Origin: VRUE01 sp963699225
GTDB lineage: Bacteria > Actinomycetota > Thermoleophilia > Solirubrobacterales > 70-9
Direction of reading: 5' to 3'
Assembly: GCA_963699225.1 (NCBI GenBank)
Contig: OY969423.1
Location: forward strand, 2,480,001-2,544,000
DNA: 64,000 bases
The notes beneath the pieces were generated by a model that did no database searches, was not told the DNA's origin, and saw only the letters and a list, made by a program, of their open reading frames with translations. Below are positions 61,166-64,000 of this stretch, one piece after another (position 1 is the stretch's first letter; each line of letters begins with the position of its first letter). Position numbers and translations under genes: made by a program.

Positions 61166-61968
61166 CGTCCCTTCCACTCGGGCTTGCGCTTCTCGGCGAA
61201 GGCTTCGACTCCCTCGCGCAGGTCCTCAGAGGCGAAGCAGGACTCGCGCAGAGCGATCAGGCCGGCCTCTTGCTGTGGGCTGAGGACTGGTGAAGCCGTA
61301 AGCAGGTCGATCGCGCTTTTGTTGCCTCGCATCGAGAGCGGCGCGTTGGCAGCGATCTCGGCCGCTAACGCGACCGCTGCCTCCTCTAGCTCGGCATCGG
61401 GCACGACTTCGTGGACGAGCCCGATCTCGGCAGCGCGGGCAGCCTCGAAGTTGCGACCCGTGAGGAAGAGCTCCTTGGTCCGCGCCGGCCCGATCGTGTG
61501 GAGGAACTTGCGCAGGCCGGTGTGACCGTAAACGAGGCCGAGCTTGACAGGCGGCATGCCGAGCTTGGCCTCGGCGGTGGCGATGCGCAGGTCGCAGGTG
61601 ATCGCCAGCTCGAGCCCGCCACCGATGCAGTGCCCGTTGATTGCGGCAACGGTCGGCCAGGGGTGGCTGGCGAGCGCCTCCATCGCGGCGTGGAAGGGAT
61701 GGGCGACGAGGGCCTCGGCATCGCGCTCGAAGGTCTCGGAGGGGATCGCGGCGATGTCGTAGCCGGCTGAGAAGACGGGTGGGGCACCGGTGATCAGCAG
61801 GCAGCGCGTCTCGATCCCCCGGTCGAGCCGGGGCAGTGTCTCGGCGAGGGCGTCGAGGATCTCGTGGTCGAGCGCGTTGCGCCGCTCAGGGTTGGAGATG
61901 CGGAGCCGGACGACCGCCTCGGCCGGTGAGTCGAGCAGCAGCTTGCCGCCGGCGAGCTGCTCGTTCAC
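61162..61968 (-). CDS. Enoyl-CoA hydratase/isomerase family protein
   Basis: A 268-residue crotonase-fold protein. The CoA-binding oxyanion motifs are VFSAGYDIAAIPSE and AINGHCIGGGLELAITCDLRIATAEAKLGMP (in part), with LGLVYGHTGLRKFLHTIGP later. The exact reaction (hydratase, isomerase or thioesterase) is not clear. The GTG at 61968 overlaps the biotin-carrier stop (GTGA); the upstream open frame is not protein-like. Confidence 0.9.
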   Translation of the reverse strand: MNEQLAGGKLLLDSPAEAVVRLRISNPERRNALDHEILDALAETLPRLDRGIETRCLLITGAPPVFSAGYDIAAIPSETFERDAEALVAHPFHAAMEALASHPWPTVAAINGHCIGGGLELAITCDLRIATAEAKLGMPPVKLGLVYGHTGLRKFLHTIGPARTKELFLTGRNFEAARAAEIGLVHEVVPDAELEEAAVALAAEIAANAPLSMRGNKSAIDLLTASPVLSPQQEAGLIALRESCFASEDLREGVEAFAEKRKPEWKGR

Positions 61969-62174
61969 TCCAGCACTACGAGGACGTCGCCTTCGCTGAC
62001 CGACTGACCCTCCTCGCAGCGAATCTCCTTGACGGTGCCGTCGTCTTCGCTCTCGACCGGGATCTCCATCTTCATCGACTCGAGGATCACGACAGTGTCC
62101 CCGTCCGCGACGGTGTCCCCAACGGCGACCTCGATTTTCCACACGTTGCCGGTGATGTGAGCCTCGATGTTCAT
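61965..62174 (-). CDS. Biotin/lipoyl carrier domain protein
   Basis: A 69-residue single-domain protein. The motif VILESMKMEIPV carries the lysine in the ESMKME setting typical of biotinylation, and flanking VAVGDTVADGDT and CEEGQSVSEGDVLVVLE form the beta-barrel. It resembles the carrier domain of acyl-CoA carboxylases (BCCP) encoded alone. It is translated with the enoyl-CoA hydratase and the AlkA gene. The partner carboxylase is not in the window. Confidence 0.9.
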   Translation of the reverse strand: MNIEAHITGNVWKIEVAVGDTVADGDTVVILESMKMEIPVESEDDGTVKEIRCEEGQSVSEGDVLVVLE

Positions 62175-62194
62175 GGCGGGGGAGAATATCCGCC

Positions 62195-62866
62195 GTGTCC
62201 GACCTCGCCGTGATCGTCGCCGCCCGCAATGAGGCTGATCGGATCGCCGCGACGGTGTCCGCCTTGCGCGGCGCCTTCCCCGGCGCCGCGATCTGGGTGG
62301 CCGACGACGCCTCCGAGGACGGCACCGCCGAGGTGGCGATGGGCGCCGGCGCCAAGGTGGTCAGCCGCGGCCGCCCGCACGGCAAGGGCGCCAACGTCAC
62401 CGCCGCGGCTGAGGCGGCGCTGAGCGACGGCGAGCCACCCGTCCTGGTCCTGCTCTGCGACGGCGACCTGGCCGGCTCGGCGGGGCGGCTCGAGCCGCTC
62501 GTCGAGGCGGTCGAAGCGGGGGAGTGCGATCTCGCCGTGGCGGCCTTCGGAACGCGCGTCGGCGGTGGCTTCGGCCTGGCCCTGGGCTTCGCCCACTGGG
62601 CAATCCGGCGTCGCTGCGGCTTCGAGGCGGACGCGCCGATCTCTGGCCAGCGAGCGATGCGTAGCGAGGTGCTGCGCGCGGCGCTTCCCTTCGCGGCCGG
62701 CTATGGGATGGAGATCGGGATGACCATCGATGCGATTCGGGCCGGCCATCGGGTGGGCGAGTATGAGCTCGACCTGGAGCATCGGGCCAGCGGCCGCACC
62801 CTCGACGGCTTCCTCCACCGCGGCCGCCAGCTGCTCGACTTCCTCGCTGTCTACGCGCGGCGCTGA
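62195..62866 (+). CDS. Family 2 glycosyltransferase
   Basis: The 223-residue protein starts (V)SDLAVIVAARNEADRIAATV and has VADDASEDGTAEVA and VLLCDGDLAGSAG, the nucleotide-sugar and metal-binding motifs of GT2 enzymes. It lacks obvious membrane helices. It is shorter than many GT2 proteins, with no second domain. Acceptor unknown. GTG start. Confidence 0.85.
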   Translation: MSDLAVIVAARNEADRIAATVSALRGAFPGAAIWVADDASEDGTAEVAMGAGAKVVSRGRPHGKGANVTAAAEAALSDGEPPVLVLLCDGDLAGSAGRLEPLVEAVEAGECDLAVAAFGTRVGGGFGLALGFAHWAIRRRCGFEADAPISGQRAMRSEVLRAALPFAAGYGMEIGMTIDAIRAGHRVGEYELDLEHRASGRTLDGFLHRGRQLLDFLAVYARR

Positions 62867-62895
62867 GCGGCAGGGCCCGCTCGGAGTTGGCGGCG

Positions 62896-64000
62896 CTACG
62901 GCTGAGCCGCGGGGAGGTGGTGCTCGTCGCGCAGAACCCGGGATGCCTGCACCATTTCCGCCTGAAATCCCTCCAGCGGGGGTGGCACCTCCGCTTCCGC
63001 GATCGTCGGCACCGGGGTGGCGATCACTCCGTGGGTCGCGGCCCCCGCGCGCCAGTCGGCGATCGTCCTCATCGCCGGCCCGTAGTCGCCGCTCTGCGCC
63101 GCTTCGCTACGGGTCAGCAGGCGACCGAGGTGCTCGGCCTCGGCCACTCGCGGACCCATGTCCGCGGTCGCCTCGGGCGCGAACAGCTCGAGAATCGTCT
63201 TGATGATCGAGGTGTGGTCGAAGAGCGTGTGCGAGACGGTGCCGGGGTCGACCCATGGAGAGACAACGAAGGCGGGCACTCTCACCCCGTAGCGGGGGAA
63301 GACCGGATCGTGTGGTGCCGCGGGCGGCGAGACGTGGTCGTAGAAGCCGCCATGCTCGTCGTAGGCGACGATCAGCATCGTCTCGAGGCGCTGCTCCTCC
63401 GGCCCCTCGGCCAGGGCGCGCACGACCTGCAGCACCAGCTCCTGTGCCGCGCGCACGTCGGAGGGCGGATGGTCGTCGTTGGAGTTGCGCTCGAGGAAGC
63501 TCAGGTCGATGAAGTTGGGATCGATCCAACTGACCGGCGGCAGCTCACCGCGCCTCGCGTCGTCGAGGAAACTGCTGTGCTCGTCGACCATCAGGCGCTC
63601 GGCCGTTTGGGTGAGGCCGCTGACCATCCTGCGATCGAAGAAGCGGAAGTGGTCCTTGTGGAAGTTGAGGCCATCGCCCGGCTCGCGGTACTCGCCGTCG
63701 GCGACACGGAGGCTGCCGGGATCGTGCGAGTACCAGCGCCACATGACATTCGCCTGATCGAGGAAGCGCGGGAAGGAGGGGAAGTCCCAGAGCAGCTCTT
63801 TGGGGGCTCCGTCGAGCATTCCCTCGCGTTTGGGATCGGCGGTGCCGCACATCGCGTAGAGGCGGTTGACCCAGGTGGAGCCAGGGATCGAGCTGTGCCA
63901 GCGATCGCAGATGCAGGCGTTGTGGGCCAGATAGTCGTAGACCGGGAGCTGGCTGGCGTCGTAATACCCCATGACCAGATCGGGATGCTCGGGGTCGACG
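62896..64000 (-). CDS. Phosphoesterase / phospholipase C family protein (5' truncated by window)
   Basis: The frame is open to the right edge, so the N-terminus is missing; 367 residues are visible. Conserved sections are NACICDRWHSSIPGSTWVNRLY, PPVSWIDPNFIDL, DEHGGFYDHVSPPAAP and FPRYGVRVPAFVVSPWV. This is the pattern of the phosphoesterase family that includes bacterial phospholipases C and acid phosphatase AcpA. The DEHGG motif supplies metal ligands. It is normally secreted, but the signal peptide lies outside the window. Confidence 0.9.
   Translation of the reverse strand, partial: VDPEHPDLVMGYYDASQLPVYDYLAHNACICDRWHSSIPGSTWVNRLYAMCGTADPKREGMLDGAPKELLWDFPSFPRFLDQANVMWRWYSHDPGSLRVADGEYREPGDGLNFHKDHFRFFDRRMVSGLTQTAERLMVDEHSSFLDDARRGELPPVSWIDPNFIDLSFLERNSNDDHPPSDVRAAQELVLQVVRALAEGPEEQRLETMLIVAYDEHGGFYDHVSPPAAPHDPVFPRYGVRVPAFVVSPWVDPGTVSHTLFDHTSIIKTILELFAPEATADMGPRVAEAEHLGRLLTRSEAAQSGDYGPAMRTIADWRAGAATHGVIATPVPTIAEAEVPPPLEGFQAEMVQASRVLRDEHHLPAAQP

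Overview
The window is a high-GC bacterial chromosome segment. I infer an actinobacterium of the Thermoleophilia/Solirubrobacterales type. The grounds are general: strong C/G third-position bias, many GTG/TTG starts, TGATG/GTGA stop-start overlaps, zinc-type S14, L36 and S4, and a SigB/SigF-like stress module. No 16S gene is present, so this placement is inference. Both ends cut through genes: a flavin monooxygenase at the left and a phosphoesterase at the right.

Layout. Positions 1-3,000 hold the FMO tail, a small membrane protein, a HAD-type phosphatase, and an rpsL-rpsG pair on the minus strand preceded by an overlapping membrane protein. Positions 3,097-22,818 carry fusA, tuf and one nearly unbroken S10-spc-alpha run (rpsJ to rplQ, with secY, adk and map inside). 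infA is missing, and two large inverted repeats sit between map and rpmJ. Positions 22,870-27,747 (minus) are truA, ligA, surE and dacB. Next come a patatin-like lipase, a second pair of large inverted repeats, fadD, a small IF2N/HTH-like protein, a DsbA-like protein and tRNA-Pro(CGG).

Positions 32,917-38,640 contain a glycosidase and then a stress-signalling block: SpoIIE/PP2C phosphatase, SnoaL-like protein, MscS channel, RsbW-like anti-sigma factor and SigB/SigF-like sigma factor. A symmetric divergent pair of SigB-type promoters lies between mscS and the anti-sigma gene. Positions 38,732-44,554 hold an MFS carrier with an unusual C-terminal tail, superoxide dismutase, a GMC oxidoreductase with rubredoxin, a LemA protein and an unknown conserved-looking protein.

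The most striking region is 44,696-48,061. A c-di-GMP-I (GEMM) riboswitch precedes a TasA/camelysin-like exported protein, a SipW-type signal peptidase, a second TasA-like protein and a larger surface protein. The aptamer closing stem and a hairpin that hides the Shine-Dalgarno sequence share the same bases, which predicts that c-di-GMP switches translation on. A diguanylate cyclase with an intact RxxD site lies at 58,996-60,498. The reading is c-di-GMP-controlled production of an extracellular fibre or matrix.

Positions 48,065-64,000 hold a Nudix hydrolase, an ECF sigma factor with a DUF4349-type membrane protein, and biotin genes (bioA separated from bioB-bioF-bioD by a marR-MFS-yaaA block with a clear MarR-type operator). 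After these come a GH3 glycosidase, the diguanylate cyclase, an overlapping set of biotin-carrier protein, enoyl-CoA hydratase and AlkA-type glycosylase, a glycosyltransferase and the truncated phosphoesterase.
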